Assembly: GCA_025359865.1 (NCBI GenBank)
Contig: JANYDH010000208.1
Location: forward strand, 25,969 to 89,968
Direction of reading: 5' to 3'
DNA length: 64,000 nt
Origin: Actinomycetes bacterium
Lineage (GTDB): Bacteria; Actinomycetota; Acidimicrobiia; Acidimicrobiales; Ilumatobacteraceae
Part shown: positions 8,224 through 17,281 of the stretch, in pieces
Layout: each line of letters opens with the position of its first letter
Numbering within the stretch: the stretch's first letter is position 1
Notes under the pieces: model-generated
What the model was told of the DNA's origin: nothing
What the model saw: only the letters and a program-made list of their open reading frames with translations
The model's database searches: none
Translations under genes and position numbers: made by a program

Positions 8224-9709
8224 TGGGGGTGATGGTGACGGCCTGGTCGAAGCGGGCGTAGGGGGTCCACAGTGTGCGGGCACCTGCGTCGACCAGCGCG
8301 TGTGAAAGCGAGCGGCCTGCGTCGTGCCAGTCACCGACGGCTCGTGCACGGAACTCGCGCCACTGTGGGAACGCGATGGCTGCGGCCGCGAGCGAGACCT
8401 GGGTGCACTCACGCTCGATCAGCAGATCGTTTCCGGAGGTGGTGCTGCCGACCTGCAACCCATCGAGGTCATACCAACGGTAGTTCGGGATGTCCCAACC
8501 GGCGTGCAGCACCACGTCGTGGCGGTCGGCGATCATCGCCCCGACCAGGCCGGCCCCATCCGAGCGGGCAAGACCAACCAGCGAACTCAACCAGTCGGGG
8601 GTTCGGTCGGCCCGGATGACCATCCCCGGTGCCACGCTGACCAGCACGTCGGCCGGATACATCAGCAGCGCGCGATCGAGTGCCGTGGCGACGGTCCAGT
8701 CACCCGGGACATCACCGGGGACGGGGACGAGATGCCATTCGGGGCCAGCTTCGTCGAGGAGCAGATGCACCACCTCGGACGGCGCGCTGGCGGGGTACGC
8801 AACAACGAGGCGCACATCGGCCGGAGCGTTCGCAAGGGCCCAGGCGCTCAGGGAACGCATCGTGTCGATCACCGCAAGTCGGAAGGGTCGGATCGCAGCG
8901 CCCTCGAGCCGGGTCGCGATCGCAATCGTGATCGGCAGGCCCGGCGGGATGTGGCGGGCGACCCGGTAACAGCCAGCGACGGGGCCGTGCACGACATCGG
9001 CATCGATCCCGAGCCGGTCGCAGTGCTCCTGCACGGCGCGCTGCCCATTGAGCACTGCTTTCGACAGCGTGGTCGAATCACGCGACACCGACGAAGCGAT
9101 GTTTCGCCAGTGGTAGGCGAGGATCGGCAGGTGCAGTACACGGCGACCGGCTGCAGCAATGGCCTCGGTGGCACGCAGGATCAGATCGTGATCTTGTGAT
9201 CCGTCGAAGCCGGTTCGGAACCCGCCGATCCGGTCAACCACCGATCGCCGCAGTACCGACAGGTGACACGTGTACATCGACGAACGGAACCGCTCGGGTG
9301 ACCAGTCGGGTTTCAAGAAATGTGCACTCTCGCGGCCGTCGGCAAGCACGTGGGCTTCGTCGGTGTAAAGGTAGTCGACCTCGGCCCCGGCTTCGCTGTC
9401 GAGGGCGGCGATCACCGAGGCAAACGCGTCGGGAACGAGCGCATCGTCATGATCGAGCAACGCCACGAACTCGCCCGTGGCGATTGCGAGCGCGTCGTTC
9501 GACGCCGCCACAATGCCTCCGTTGCGGGCCCGATGAATCACATGAATCCGTGGATCAGTGGCCGCCTCGACGAGCTCGGCGAGCACCTCGGGTCGCGTGC
9601 TGCAATCATCGACCAGGCACCACTCCCACTCGGTGAACGACTGCGCCCGGACGCTGTTGACACATGCCAGGAACGCACCGAGCGGCGGGTCGAAGACCGG
9701 GGTGATCAC
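8213..9709 (-). CDS. GT2-family glycosyltransferase
   Basis: A two-part GT2 glycosyltransferase of about 498 residues. It opens with VITPVFDPP, has the nucleotide-binding VDDCST, NGGIVAASNDAL and the DHDDAL (DXD-like) motif, followed by YLYTDEAHV and a GSQDHDLILR segment. The second half (GLVGAMIADRHDVVLHAGWD) is the acceptor-side half common in O-antigen-type enzymes. There is no ATG near the conserved start; GTG at 9709 is the first usual start and leaves a 57-base divergent promoter region before the next gene. Longer frames upstream would run antisense to that gene. The tail DQAVTITPSVW comes from the palindrome. Likely cell-surface polysaccharide synthesis. Confidence 0.85.
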   Translation of the reverse strand: MITPVFDPPLGAFLACVNSVRAQSFTEWEWCLVDDCSTRPEVLAELVEAATDPRIHVIHRARNGGIVAASNDALAIATGEFVALLDHDDALVPDAFASVIAALDSEAGAEVDYLYTDEAHVLADGRESAHFLKPDWSPERFRSSMYTCHLSVLRRSVVDRIGGFRTGFDGSQDHDLILRATEAIAAAGRRVLHLPILAYHWRNIASSVSRDSTTLSKAVLNGQRAVQEHCDRLGIDADVVHGPVAGCYRVARHIPPGLPITIAIATRLEGAAIRPFRLAVIDTMRSLSAWALANAPADVRLVVAYPASAPSEVVHLLLDEAGPEWHLVPVPGDVPGDWTVATALDRALLMYPADVLVSVAPGMVIRADRTPDWLSSLVGLARSDGAGLVGAMIADRHDVVLHAGWDIPNYRWYDLDGLQVGSTTSGNDLLIERECTQVSLAAAAIAFPQWREFRARAVGDWHDAGRSLSHALVDAGARTLWTPYARFDQAVTITPSVW

Positions 9710-9766
9710 GGAGAGCCGAGGTGCGATGATCGGTGAGGCTAACCCGCCGCTGGTACGGTGAGGTTC

Positions 9767-11734
9767 GTGACCCGTCGTGTTTTCGTGAGCGAGCACGGCA
9801 ACGTGTTCATGCGCGAAATCGCCGAGCACCTGGTCGAAGCCCTGCAGTTGAGCGGTAACGACGCGACGTTGGTGACTGACGAACTGCCGTCGTTGACTGG
9901 GAATCCGCTCGACAACCTCGTCGTCGCACCGCATGAGTTCTTCGGGCTGTTCCCAGCAGCCGAAGCAGATCGCCAGACCGCTGCGGCGCGGTCGGTGTGT
10001 ATCAACACCGAACAACCGGGCACCCCATTCTTCGATTTGGCGATGCAGTACGCGCGAGCCGGTGGGGTGGTGCTCGACATCAACCCGTTCTCACTCGATG
10101 CGATCCGGCGCGCCGGTCGCGCTGCGGTGCACCTGCCGCTTGGCTACGTAACGTCGATGGATCACTGGCGCGCGACGGGTTCGTCGCCGCCGTCACCGTC
10201 ACCGGCGACACGGTCCGTCGACATCGGGTTTCTGGCCGGACGGACCGAGCGCCGCGAGGCGTTCATCGGCGGCGCCGCCGGCCAACTGTGGGAGTGGCGA
10301 ACCGATCTTCGGTTCTTCAGCTGGCATCGCCCGGCTCGCGCCGATCACCGCACGTTCGCATCGGGCGAGGCGAAGTACCGCGCGCTGGCCGACACTCGGA
10401 TTCTGTTGAACGTCCATCGTGGTGACGACCCGTATTTCGAGTGGGCGCGAGTGGTCGAGGCGATGGCCAACGGTTGCGTCGTCGCCAGCGAAACCTCCGT
10501 TGGGTTCGAGCCGTTGATCCCCGGCGTCCACTTCCTGATGGGCGATCTCGACGATCTCGCAGAACAGGCCGTGGCCCTCGCGTTCGATGAACCGCGCCGC
10601 GCCGCAATGGCCGATGAAGCGCATGAGTTGCTCACCACCGCATTGCACCAACGGGAGCTGATCGAGCGGTCGCTGGCAGCCGCGACGGTACTGCTTGCTG
10701 ATCACCGGGCATCCGGATCACGACATCGGCCATGGCAGCGGATCACAGCACCAGAACGTCGCGCGACCTCTGTGTACCGCACCACCTCAGCGCCATTCAC
10801 TCCGGCGATCACCGCTGAGCGGCAGATGCTCGATAAGACCGCTCGCGACCTGAAGCAGGCCTACCTCACCCAGATCCGCACCGTGCGCTCGATCGAACGA
10901 TCGCTCGCAATCGTCCGCCACGGCTCGGCCGATCATCTAGAGGTCGCTCGCACCCCGGCCTTCGATCAGGTCAAGCCGGATGTCACGGTCGTGATCCCAC
11001 TCTTCAACCAGGGCCAGTTTCTCGGCGACGCGGTCCACTCGGTTGTGGCCGCCGCCGGTGGTGGTGGTGGTGGTGGTGGTGGTGGTCGTGGTCGTAGCGG
11101 TGGATCGCCGCTGGCAGCCGACATCGTTATCGTCGACGACCATTCCACCGACGACTCGCTTGCCGTTGCTTCGACGCTGCTGTCCGAGCTGGAGTGGTTC
11201 CCGATCGAACTGGTCTCACGTGCCGCAAACGGGGGTTTGCCGGTGGCCCGCAATACGGGCTTCGGCCGGGCCAGGGCGCCATACGTGTTTGCGCTCGACG
11301 CCGACAACGTGCTGTACCCCAGTGGTCTTCGCCTTCTGGCTGCGCACCTCGACACCGCCCCGCCCGAGGTAGTTGCGGCGTACGGCGTGCTCGAGCGATT
11401 CGACGAGCACGGCTCGCTCGGGCTCACCAGCCATCTCCCTTGGGATCCCGACCTGCTCGTGCATGGTGCCTTCATCGACGCGATGGCGATGTTCCGCGCT
11501 GCTGAGTGGACCAAGCTCGGCGGCTACGCAGACAGTACCGACATCTACGGCTGGGAGGACTACGACCTCTGGCTCACCACCGCAGAGCGCGGGTTGCGAT
11601 CCGACCTGGTCCCAGCGGCCGTCGGCCGGTACCGTGAGCAGCCCGGTTCGATGCGCCGGATCAGCGACATCGACATGGCATCCAATTTCGTCACCCTCCG
11701 CGAACGACATCCGAGGCTCCCATGGCCAAGCTGA
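9767..11734 (+). CDS. Bifunctional glycosyltransferase (CgeB/GT1-like plus GT2) with poly-Gly insertion
   Basis: A 655-residue fusion. Residues 1-330 look like a CgeB/GT1-like transferase (FVSEHGNVFMREIAEHL; ...ILLNVHRGDDPYFEWARVVEAMANGCVVASE). From about 405 a GT2 domain begins (VTVVIPLFNQGQFLGDAV) with VDDHSTDDS, NGGLPVARNTGF, ALDADN and GWEDYDLW. Between the first helix and VDDHST lies a GGT trinucleotide tract (11053-11092) encoding nine glycines then GRSGG, which the family does not have. GTG at 9767 is preferred; GTG at 9758 is possible. It is divergent from the GT2 gene and is followed by two small overlapping genes. Confidence 0.85.
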   Translation: MTRRVFVSEHGNVFMREIAEHLVEALQLSGNDATLVTDELPSLTGNPLDNLVVAPHEFFGLFPAAEADRQTAAARSVCINTEQPGTPFFDLAMQYARAGGVVLDINPFSLDAIRRAGRAAVHLPLGYVTSMDHWRATGSSPPSPSPATRSVDIGFLAGRTERREAFIGGAAGQLWEWRTDLRFFSWHRPARADHRTFASGEAKYRALADTRILLNVHRGDDPYFEWARVVEAMANGCVVASETSVGFEPLIPGVHFLMGDLDDLAEQAVALAFDEPRRAAMADEAHELLTTALHQRELIERSLAAATVLLADHRASGSRHRPWQRITAPERRATSVYRTTSAPFTPAITAERQMLDKTARDLKQAYLTQIRTVRSIERSLAIVRHGSADHLEVARTPAFDQVKPDVTVVIPLFNQGQFLGDAVHSVVAAAGGGGGGGGGGRGRSGGSPLAADIVIVDDHSTDDSLAVASTLLSELEWFPIELVSRAANGGLPVARNTGFGRARAPYVFALDADNVLYPSGLRLLAAHLDTAPPEVVAAYGVLERFDEHGSLGLTSHLPWDPDLLVHGAFIDAMAMFRAAEWTKLGGYADSTDIYGWEDYDLWLTTAERGLRSDLVPAAVGRYREQPGSMRRISDIDMASNFVTLRERHPRLPWPS

Positions 11735-12048
11735 ACCAGCCCACCCGGTCCAAGTCGACCGCGGCCAGCACCGCGGCCAGCACGGCGGCCGCCACGGCGG
11801 CCGCCACTCAGCGCGCGTTGCAAACCCGCATCGCGGAGCTCGAGCAGTTGCTCGACGCCCGCACGCAGACCGTCGTCGGCATGGGCGCCCGACTCGCCGA
11901 GTTGCAAGGCAACGCGCCACCATCCACCGCGCAACGCCTGCGCGAGGCCGAGCGGCAACTGGCCGAACTCCGCGCTACCAAGATCGTCCGCTACAGCGCC
12001 GTCCCCCGGCGTCTCTACGCACGCATCCGCAGGCTCACCGGTGTCTGA
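11722..12048 (+). CDS. Small coiled-coil protein of the glycosyltransferase locus
   Basis: A 108-residue protein overlapping the glycosyltransferase end by 13 bases. The N-terminus is Ala/Ser/Thr-rich with imperfect repeats (STAASTAASTAAATAAAT), then a heptad-like coiled coil (RIAELEQLLDART...RLREAERQLAELRA) and a basic end (RRLYARIRRLTG). Proteins like this occur beside surface glycosyltransferases and may scaffold them; that is inference. No known enzymatic motif. Confidence 0.65.
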   Translation: MAKLNQPTRSKSTAASTAASTAAATAAATQRALQTRIAELEQLLDARTQTVVGMGARLAELQGNAPPSTAQRLREAERQLAELRATKIVRYSAVPRRLYARIRRLTGV

Positions 12049-12208
12049 CCCTGCCGATCCTGCCCCGTCGGCCGATCTGGCCGGCCAGGCTGGTGCTCTC
12101 GAGGGCGAGCTGGTGGATCTGCTTGCGATCGCGAGAGGACAACAGGCCCACCTTCGTCAGGCGCTCACCGACGTGATCGGCCTGCTCGACCGTCCCGCTT
12201 CCGCCTGA
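12041..12208 (+). CDS. 55-residue helical protein
   Basis: GTG at 12041 overlaps the end of the coiled-coil gene by eight bases. The product is 55 residues: a short Pro/Ala/Asp start, then one amphipathic helix (ALEGELVDLLAIARGQQAHLRQALTDVIGLLD). The strong overlap and helix pattern support a real gene. A perfect hairpin terminator follows 43 bases later. It may form a complex with the preceding coiled-coil protein. Confidence 0.5.
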   Translation: MSDPADPAPSADLAGQAGALEGELVDLLAIARGQQAHLRQALTDVIGLLDRPASA

Positions 12209-12250
12209 GTCGCTCCCGAATCGCGCCTGTCTCGCGCCCGTAGCACGATC

Positions 12251-12290
12251 TGGGCACCGGTGGTGGGCTACATCCCACCACCGGTGCCCA
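12251..12290. terminator. Perfect 17-bp-stem hairpin
   Basis: TGGGCACCGGTGGTGGG, a six-base loop CTACAT, then the exact reverse complement CCCACCACCGGTGCCCA. There is no U tract. It lies between the end of the glycosyltransferase locus and the secreted protein, so it is most likely the transcription terminator of the locus. Confidence 0.8.
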
Positions 12291-12489
12291 GACCGGGTAA
12301 GTCGACGGGTGAGTCGGGCAGGTCGGCGGGTCGGTGGGGCGGCGGCGGCGGTGAGGCAGCGGCGCCGGGGCCGAACGACGCCAGGACCGGAGGTGGCGGT
12401 CGTTTCGGTTCGAGAATTGTTAAGATTGTTTGAGTGCATGGACAACCATGCCGATCGAACATGTGGGCCGGGATCTTGGAGGTAACACC

Positions 12490-15126
12490 GTGCGGCGTCG
12501 TGGTCGATTGGCAAGTGCACTGGTCGTGGCAGTGGCCGCGGCATCGATTGTCGTGCCCACGGCGCTGGCGCACCCGAATGTCGAGCCGGGCATGGCCACC
12601 TCGCCCCCACCGGCGTTGTCCACCAGCGGGGACTATGCGACTGATGTGTTCGGTGACCCGTGGGATTTCTCCAACGATGCGGACATTCCGCCGATCCCGT
12701 TGATCGGCAGCGAGAACAGCTTCGGCATCAGCCGTTCGGCCGCTGGAATCCTCACCGTGGCCACCGTGCAGAACACCACGATCAAGCTCGTCCGCACCTG
12801 GGGGGTGGAGCTGCCGTGGGGCCGTGACGGCCTGCTGCACCCAGTGGATGCGAACCGCTATACCCGACTCTCGTTCGCAATGTGCATGGACCAGCGCCGC
12901 AACATGGGCGTCCACTTCTGGACCGATTCCGGTGAGGAAGGTCTGATCCCGATGTACCCAACTGCTGGGTGCGGGCAGTACACGGTCGATTTAACCGATC
13001 GCAGCAACTATCCGTTCCTCGGGTTTCAGGCCACCTGGGCGGGCAAGGTGACGCGGCTTGAGCTGCTTGCCGGCGGGGCGTTCACCCCCGGCAACCCGAT
13101 CATCAACGTTTCATTCGACTGGGTTCGGTTGCACCGAGCTGACGTAGCGGCCACGCCCCCCGCTGGTCTTGCCTTGCCACGCGTTCTCACCCCGAGCGAA
13201 GAGGGCGGCGCCGACTACGCGACCGACAACGGCAACCCATTCGACTTCGCTGGACCTGACGATGTGGCCACGATGGGCGACATGATCAATGTCGGCTTCG
13301 GTGGTGACGGGATGACGGGCACCACCAACCACAACGACTCGTTCGTCGAATTGCCGATGCGCACTCCGTTCAATCCCGACCGCTATCACCGTGCCACCGT
13401 CGATGTGTGCTTCGACGGGGGGATGAGCTTCGAACACACCCCGGGCGGCGGGATGAACGCCCGTTTTGCCTGGTTGCCGACGGATGGTCCGGCGTGGAGT
13501 GAGACGCAGGACATCATCATCTACCCAGGCTGCAACAAGATGACGGTGGATCTGTCCACCAACCCAGCCGTCGCGGTCAACGACGAGAACACCGTGTACA
13601 AGCTGGGTTGGCGCGGACAATCGTTTGAACAGATGCGCTTTGATCTGAATGAGGATCCGGGCTCGCGCAACTTCCGCCTGCGAAGCATCAAGTTCGCTGA
13701 CGAAGCAGCGTTTGCCACCAGTTACCCGATCACGTTCACCGACGCAGCCGCTACGGCGGGCACGGTGGCCGACATCTATGTCACCACCGACCCCGGTGCC
13801 TACAACGGCACCAAAGTAGCAACCGGCCTTGCCGTCACAGCCGGGGTCAACACGTTCACGTGGAGCGGCAACGACACCTCCGGCGCGGCGCTGCCGAACG
13901 GGACGTACTGGGTGTGGATGTCGATGCGCAACGCAGCAGGAATCGCCTCGGCGTACTCGACCGGCCCGGTTCGGATCGAGCGCCCGGTGCCATCCACCCC
14001 GAGCTACTTCGTTCCGATCAACCCGGTTCGGCTGCTCGATACCCGCACAGGCGAAGGCGGCAACATCACACCACTCGGTAACGGTGGGATGACCGAGTTG
14101 GGAATCGCCGGCGTCGGCGGGCTACCGCCGACCGGCATCACCGCGGTCGTGATGAATGTTACCGTCGCCGGGCCGACAGCCGCCGGGTTCCTCACGGCAT
14201 GGCCTTCCGGCGAGCCGCGCCCGCTCGTAGCCAGCCTCAACTTTCTAGCGGGACAGACGGTGCCGAACCTGGTGACTGTGAAGCTCGGAGCGAACGGCAA
14301 GGTCAACCTGTTCAACTCGTCGGGTCGCAGCGACGTGATTGCCGATGTGATGGGCTACTACACCTCGACCGAGCCGCCTCAAGGTGGCCGGTTCACATCG
14401 CTCACCCCGACGAGGATCCTGGACACCCGCGACGGAACCGGTCGCGGCGGGGCGATCGGTGCGATCCCCGGTGGGGCCATCATCGACGTCCCGGTCACCG
14501 GTGTGGCCGGCGTGCCTGCCACTGGCGTGTCGGGGATTGCGCTGAACGTCACGGTCACGGGTCCCACCTCGTCCGGCTACCTCACCGTGTGGCCTTCCGG
14601 CGAGCCGCAACCACCGACCGCCACCCATGCATTCGTGCCGGGCCTGACCATCGGCAACCTGGTGCTCGCGAAGGTTGGCGACAACGGCAAGGTCAGCGTG
14701 TTCAACTTCACGGGCAACACGGATGTGATCGCGGATGTGGTCGGCTACTTCTCTTCGTCCGGTGGCGCATTCGTTCCCGTCGCCCCGACCCGACTGCTCG
14801 ATACGCGTGATGGAACCGGCGGCGTACGCGGCAAGATCAACAGCGGTGGCGACGTCAGCGTGTTGCTGGCCAATGGTTCGCCGGTGCCGCCGAATGCCAA
14901 GGCGGTGATCGTCAACGTCACGTCGGTCAACAGTTCATCGCCATCGTTCATCACCGCATGGCCGACGGGCAACCTGCGTCCACTGGCAGCGACGATGAAT
15001 CCCCGCCCTGGTGTACCGGTCCCCAATCAGGCGTATCTGAAACTCGGCGACGGGGGCAACCTCAGCGTGTTCAACTTTGCTGGCAACACCGATGTGGTGA
15101 TCGACCTGTTCGGCTACATCGAATAG
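12490..15126 (+). CDS. Secreted surface protein with three LLDTRxG repeats
   Basis: An 878-residue exported protein. GTG at 12490 follows GGAGG at 12478-12482 and gives a Sec signal peptide (RRRGRLASALVVAVAAASIVVPTALA). Two beta-rich modules start with DYATDVFGDPWDFS and DYATDNGNPFDFAG; a FlgD-like Ig module follows (NTFTWSGNDTSGAALPNGTYWVW). Three repeats of about 115 residues then each open with RLLDTR or RILDTR and contain a VIADVxGYY/VIDLFGY end. Such repeats are frequent in actinobacterial cell-surface proteins; ligand unknown. It overlaps the convergent DUF2142 gene by 13 bases. Confidence 0.85.
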   Translation: MRRRGRLASALVVAVAAASIVVPTALAHPNVEPGMATSPPPALSTSGDYATDVFGDPWDFSNDADIPPIPLIGSENSFGISRSAAGILTVATVQNTTIKLVRTWGVELPWGRDGLLHPVDANRYTRLSFAMCMDQRRNMGVHFWTDSGEEGLIPMYPTAGCGQYTVDLTDRSNYPFLGFQATWAGKVTRLELLAGGAFTPGNPIINVSFDWVRLHRADVAATPPAGLALPRVLTPSEEGGADYATDNGNPFDFAGPDDVATMGDMINVGFGGDGMTGTTNHNDSFVELPMRTPFNPDRYHRATVDVCFDGGMSFEHTPGGGMNARFAWLPTDGPAWSETQDIIIYPGCNKMTVDLSTNPAVAVNDENTVYKLGWRGQSFEQMRFDLNEDPGSRNFRLRSIKFADEAAFATSYPITFTDAAATAGTVADIYVTTDPGAYNGTKVATGLAVTAGVNTFTWSGNDTSGAALPNGTYWVWMSMRNAAGIASAYSTGPVRIERPVPSTPSYFVPINPVRLLDTRTGEGGNITPLGNGGMTELGIAGVGGLPPTGITAVVMNVTVAGPTAAGFLTAWPSGEPRPLVASLNFLAGQTVPNLVTVKLGANGKVNLFNSSGRSDVIADVMGYYTSTEPPQGGRFTSLTPTRILDTRDGTGRGGAIGAIPGGAIIDVPVTGVAGVPATGVSGIALNVTVTGPTSSGYLTVWPSGEPQPPTATHAFVPGLTIGNLVLAKVGDNGKVSVFNFTGNTDVIADVVGYFSSSGGAFVPVAPTRLLDTRDGTGGVRGKINSGGDVSVLLANGSPVPPNAKAVIVNVTSVNSSSPSFITAWPTGNLRPLAATMNPRPGVPVPNQAYLKLGDGGNLSVFNFAGNTDVVIDLFGYIE

Positions 15127-16658
15127 CTGCGCCAACTGCGCCCGATCACCAGTACGCCACCCACCAGCAGTGCACCGTGAGCTGCGAGGAGCATGCCGGC
15201 ATCGAGGGGCGGATGCCACGACGTAGCGGCTGTTCTGTCAGATGACCCGGTGAGCCACCAGCTGCCCGCGGTCCCAACGGTGTAACGCCGTAGAGATGCC
15301 CAGAAGCACACGAACTCGGCGGTAGCGAGACATGCCAGCCACTGGACGGATTGGCTGACTCGGATGCGTCGCAACGATCCGAGTGCCAGCGCACCCAGGC
15401 CCAACACGGTCGGAATCGAGTAGCGGCCCTGCCAGATGAACCCGACTCGGCTCGCCTCGGCCACCTCGAACGCCACGGGTCCGAGCAGAAGAATCAGCGC
15501 CCAACCGGTCAGTGCACGGCGCGACCGCATGGCCGAACGCATGGCCGACCGCATGGCCGATGGCCGCCGCCAGACAGCGACCACCAGGATCGCCGCACCT
15601 GCCCACCACAGCAACTGTGGCGCGACCGGTGCCTCGAACTCCAACCAACTCCATGAGCCGACCATTTCGTTCAACGTGCGCGGGATGCCGCGCACCGAGC
15701 GACCGATCGCCCGGTGCAGCGGCAGATCCGCAGCGCTGCGCGGGTCGTCGAACTCCAGCCGGATCACTGCGTTCCAGACGGCAAGCCCGACCCCGGCGAC
15801 GAGCAGCGGGGCGACGAGCGCGATCCGGTCACGCCACCTCCACCCCCTGGTGCCATTCGTCGACAGTGCCACCACGGCCAGCACGGCGATGGCAGCAAGT
15901 GCGGCTACGGGGCGAACCGCCATCGCGATCGCGGTGGGGAGGCTGACCCACATCACGCTGCCAACGAAGGTCCGTTGACCTGGAGTGGATGACAACAGGT
16001 CGGCTGTTGCGGTCCACGCAAGCAGCAGCAGCAAGATCTCCAGTCCGTTCGGGTTGACGACACCGAACAGCAGCCATGCCGCCGGAGTGACAGCGGCAAT
16101 CATCGCTATCCCGCCGGGTCCTCGGCGGCGAAGGCGGGCGGAGACGATAGTGAGGACGACGGCATTCCAGGCGAGCGCGGCGAAACGGTAGTGCCCTGAG
16201 TCCGCCGGGTTCGCAAACCATCGAACCGGCAGACCGATGAGGGCGTAGTACAACGGCGGGTACGTGCCTGCTGATGTGGCCACGCTGACGGTGCCCGGAA
16301 GTTCCCGCGCAATTGCGCAGACAGCCGGCACAGCGGCATCGTGGCGGTAGCACGCAGGGTCGCCCGTGGTCAGCCGGGCGGCCACCTGGACCACGCGGAA
16401 ACCGCCGGTCATGTTCGGCGCGAGTTTGCCGAGGATCTGCCCATCAGCCACGGCAGCGGCACGGATGACATGCGCTGGCTCGTCGGCACCGCCGTACCGG
16501 CCGACGCCGATCGCCCAGGTGACCAGCAACAACCACCATGCGCACGCCACGGCGACCTGGCGAAGGACATCGCGAACGCCGATGGTCGTGTCGGTGGGGG
16601 TGCGGGTGGTCGTGTCGGTGGTCGTGTCGGTGGGGGTGTCGATGGGTTCGCCGGTCAA
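15114..16658 (-). CDS. DUF2142-like polytopic membrane protein
   Basis: About 514 residues with many hydrophobic segments and the family-like start VACAWWLLLVTWAIGVGRYGGADEPAHVIRA, where the DEP motif after the first membrane helix is typical of DUF2142 and related membrane glycosyltransferase-fold proteins. TTG at 16658 overlaps the HhH gene stop (TTGA), which also explains the Thr/Pro repeat head (TPTDTTTDTTTRTPTDTT). A 12-base repeat at 15526-15562 encodes SAMRSAMRSAMR in a cytoplasmic loop. Probable role in cell-surface polysaccharide or lipid-linked sugar handling. Confidence 0.75.
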   Translation of the reverse strand: MTGEPIDTPTDTTTDTTTRTPTDTTIGVRDVLRQVAVACAWWLLLVTWAIGVGRYGGADEPAHVIRAAAVADGQILGKLAPNMTGGFRVVQVAARLTTGDPACYRHDAAVPAVCAIARELPGTVSVATSAGTYPPLYYALIGLPVRWFANPADSGHYRFAALAWNAVVLTIVSARLRRRGPGGIAMIAAVTPAAWLLFGVVNPNGLEILLLLLAWTATADLLSSTPGQRTFVGSVMWVSLPTAIAMAVRPVAALAAIAVLAVVALSTNGTRGWRWRDRIALVAPLLVAGVGLAVWNAVIRLEFDDPRSAADLPLHRAIGRSVRGIPRTLNEMVGSWSWLEFEAPVAPQLLWWAGAAILVVAVWRRPSAMRSAMRSAMRSRRALTGWALILLLGPVAFEVAEASRVGFIWQGRYSIPTVLGLGALALGSLRRIRVSQSVQWLACLATAEFVCFWASLRRYTVGTAGSWWLTGSSDRTAATSWHPPLDAGMLLAAHGALLVGGVLVIGRSWRSYSM

Positions 16659-17242
16659 TCGACGGGACGGTCCTGCTTGTCGCGCTTCGCGGCCTTCGCA
16701 GCCTTCTTCCACTCGCGCACCTTGCCGAGACTGACCGGCGACGAGATATCGGCAACACTGCGGGGCTTGGTATCGCCGAAGGCACCCGCTGCCGCCTTCC
16801 ACCCTCTCGGTCGCACATCCATCCGCTTGCCGAGCAGCGCCACGAAGATCCGCGCCTTTTCGTCGCCGTAGCCGGGCAGCCGTCGCAAGCGGGCATACAG
16901 CTCGGCCCCGGTGCGGGCATCGCGCCATACGCCCTCGCCCGTGCCGCCAAACTCGTCGACGACCAAGACGCACAGTTCATGAACGCGCCGGCCCATGGAC
17001 GCCGGGAAGCGGTGGATGGCCGGCTTCTCGCAGCAGACGGCGACGAACTCATCCTGGGGGAGCGCCGCGATGCGGGTGGGGTCGAGATGACCAAGCCGTG
17101 AGCGCAAGGTGGCAGGGCCGGCGAACGCCCATTCCATCGGCACCTGCTGGTCGAGCAGCATGCCGATGAGCAGCGCAGTGCCATCGGTGTTGAGGAGTGC
17201 GTCGGACTCTTCAACACCGGTGATGTACAGCGTTCCGACCAT
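16655..17242 (-). CDS. HhH-GPD-type base excision repair protein
   Basis: A 195-residue protein of the small actinobacterial HhH-GPD DNA glycosylase-like family: LLIGMLLDQQVPMEWAF near the start and LRRLPGYGDEKARIFVALLGKR, the helix-hairpin-helix with LPGxG. It is shorter than MutY/Nth and has no Fe-S cysteines. The C-terminus is Lys-rich (WKKAAKAAKRDKQDRP). ATG at 17242 is clear. Cytoplasmic DNA repair is likely; the substrate is unknown. Confidence 0.8.
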   Translation of the reverse strand: MVGTLYITGVEESDALLNTDGTALLIGMLLDQQVPMEWAFAGPATLRSRLGHLDPTRIAALPQDEFVAVCCEKPAIHRFPASMGRRVHELCVLVVDEFGGTGEGVWRDARTGAELYARLRRLPGYGDEKARIFVALLGKRMDVRPRGWKAAAGAFGDTKPRSVADISSPVSLGKVREWKKAAKAAKRDKQDRPVD

Positions 17243-17281
17243 GAAACGAGCCTAAGGGCCGTTCTACGGTGTGTCGCACTC

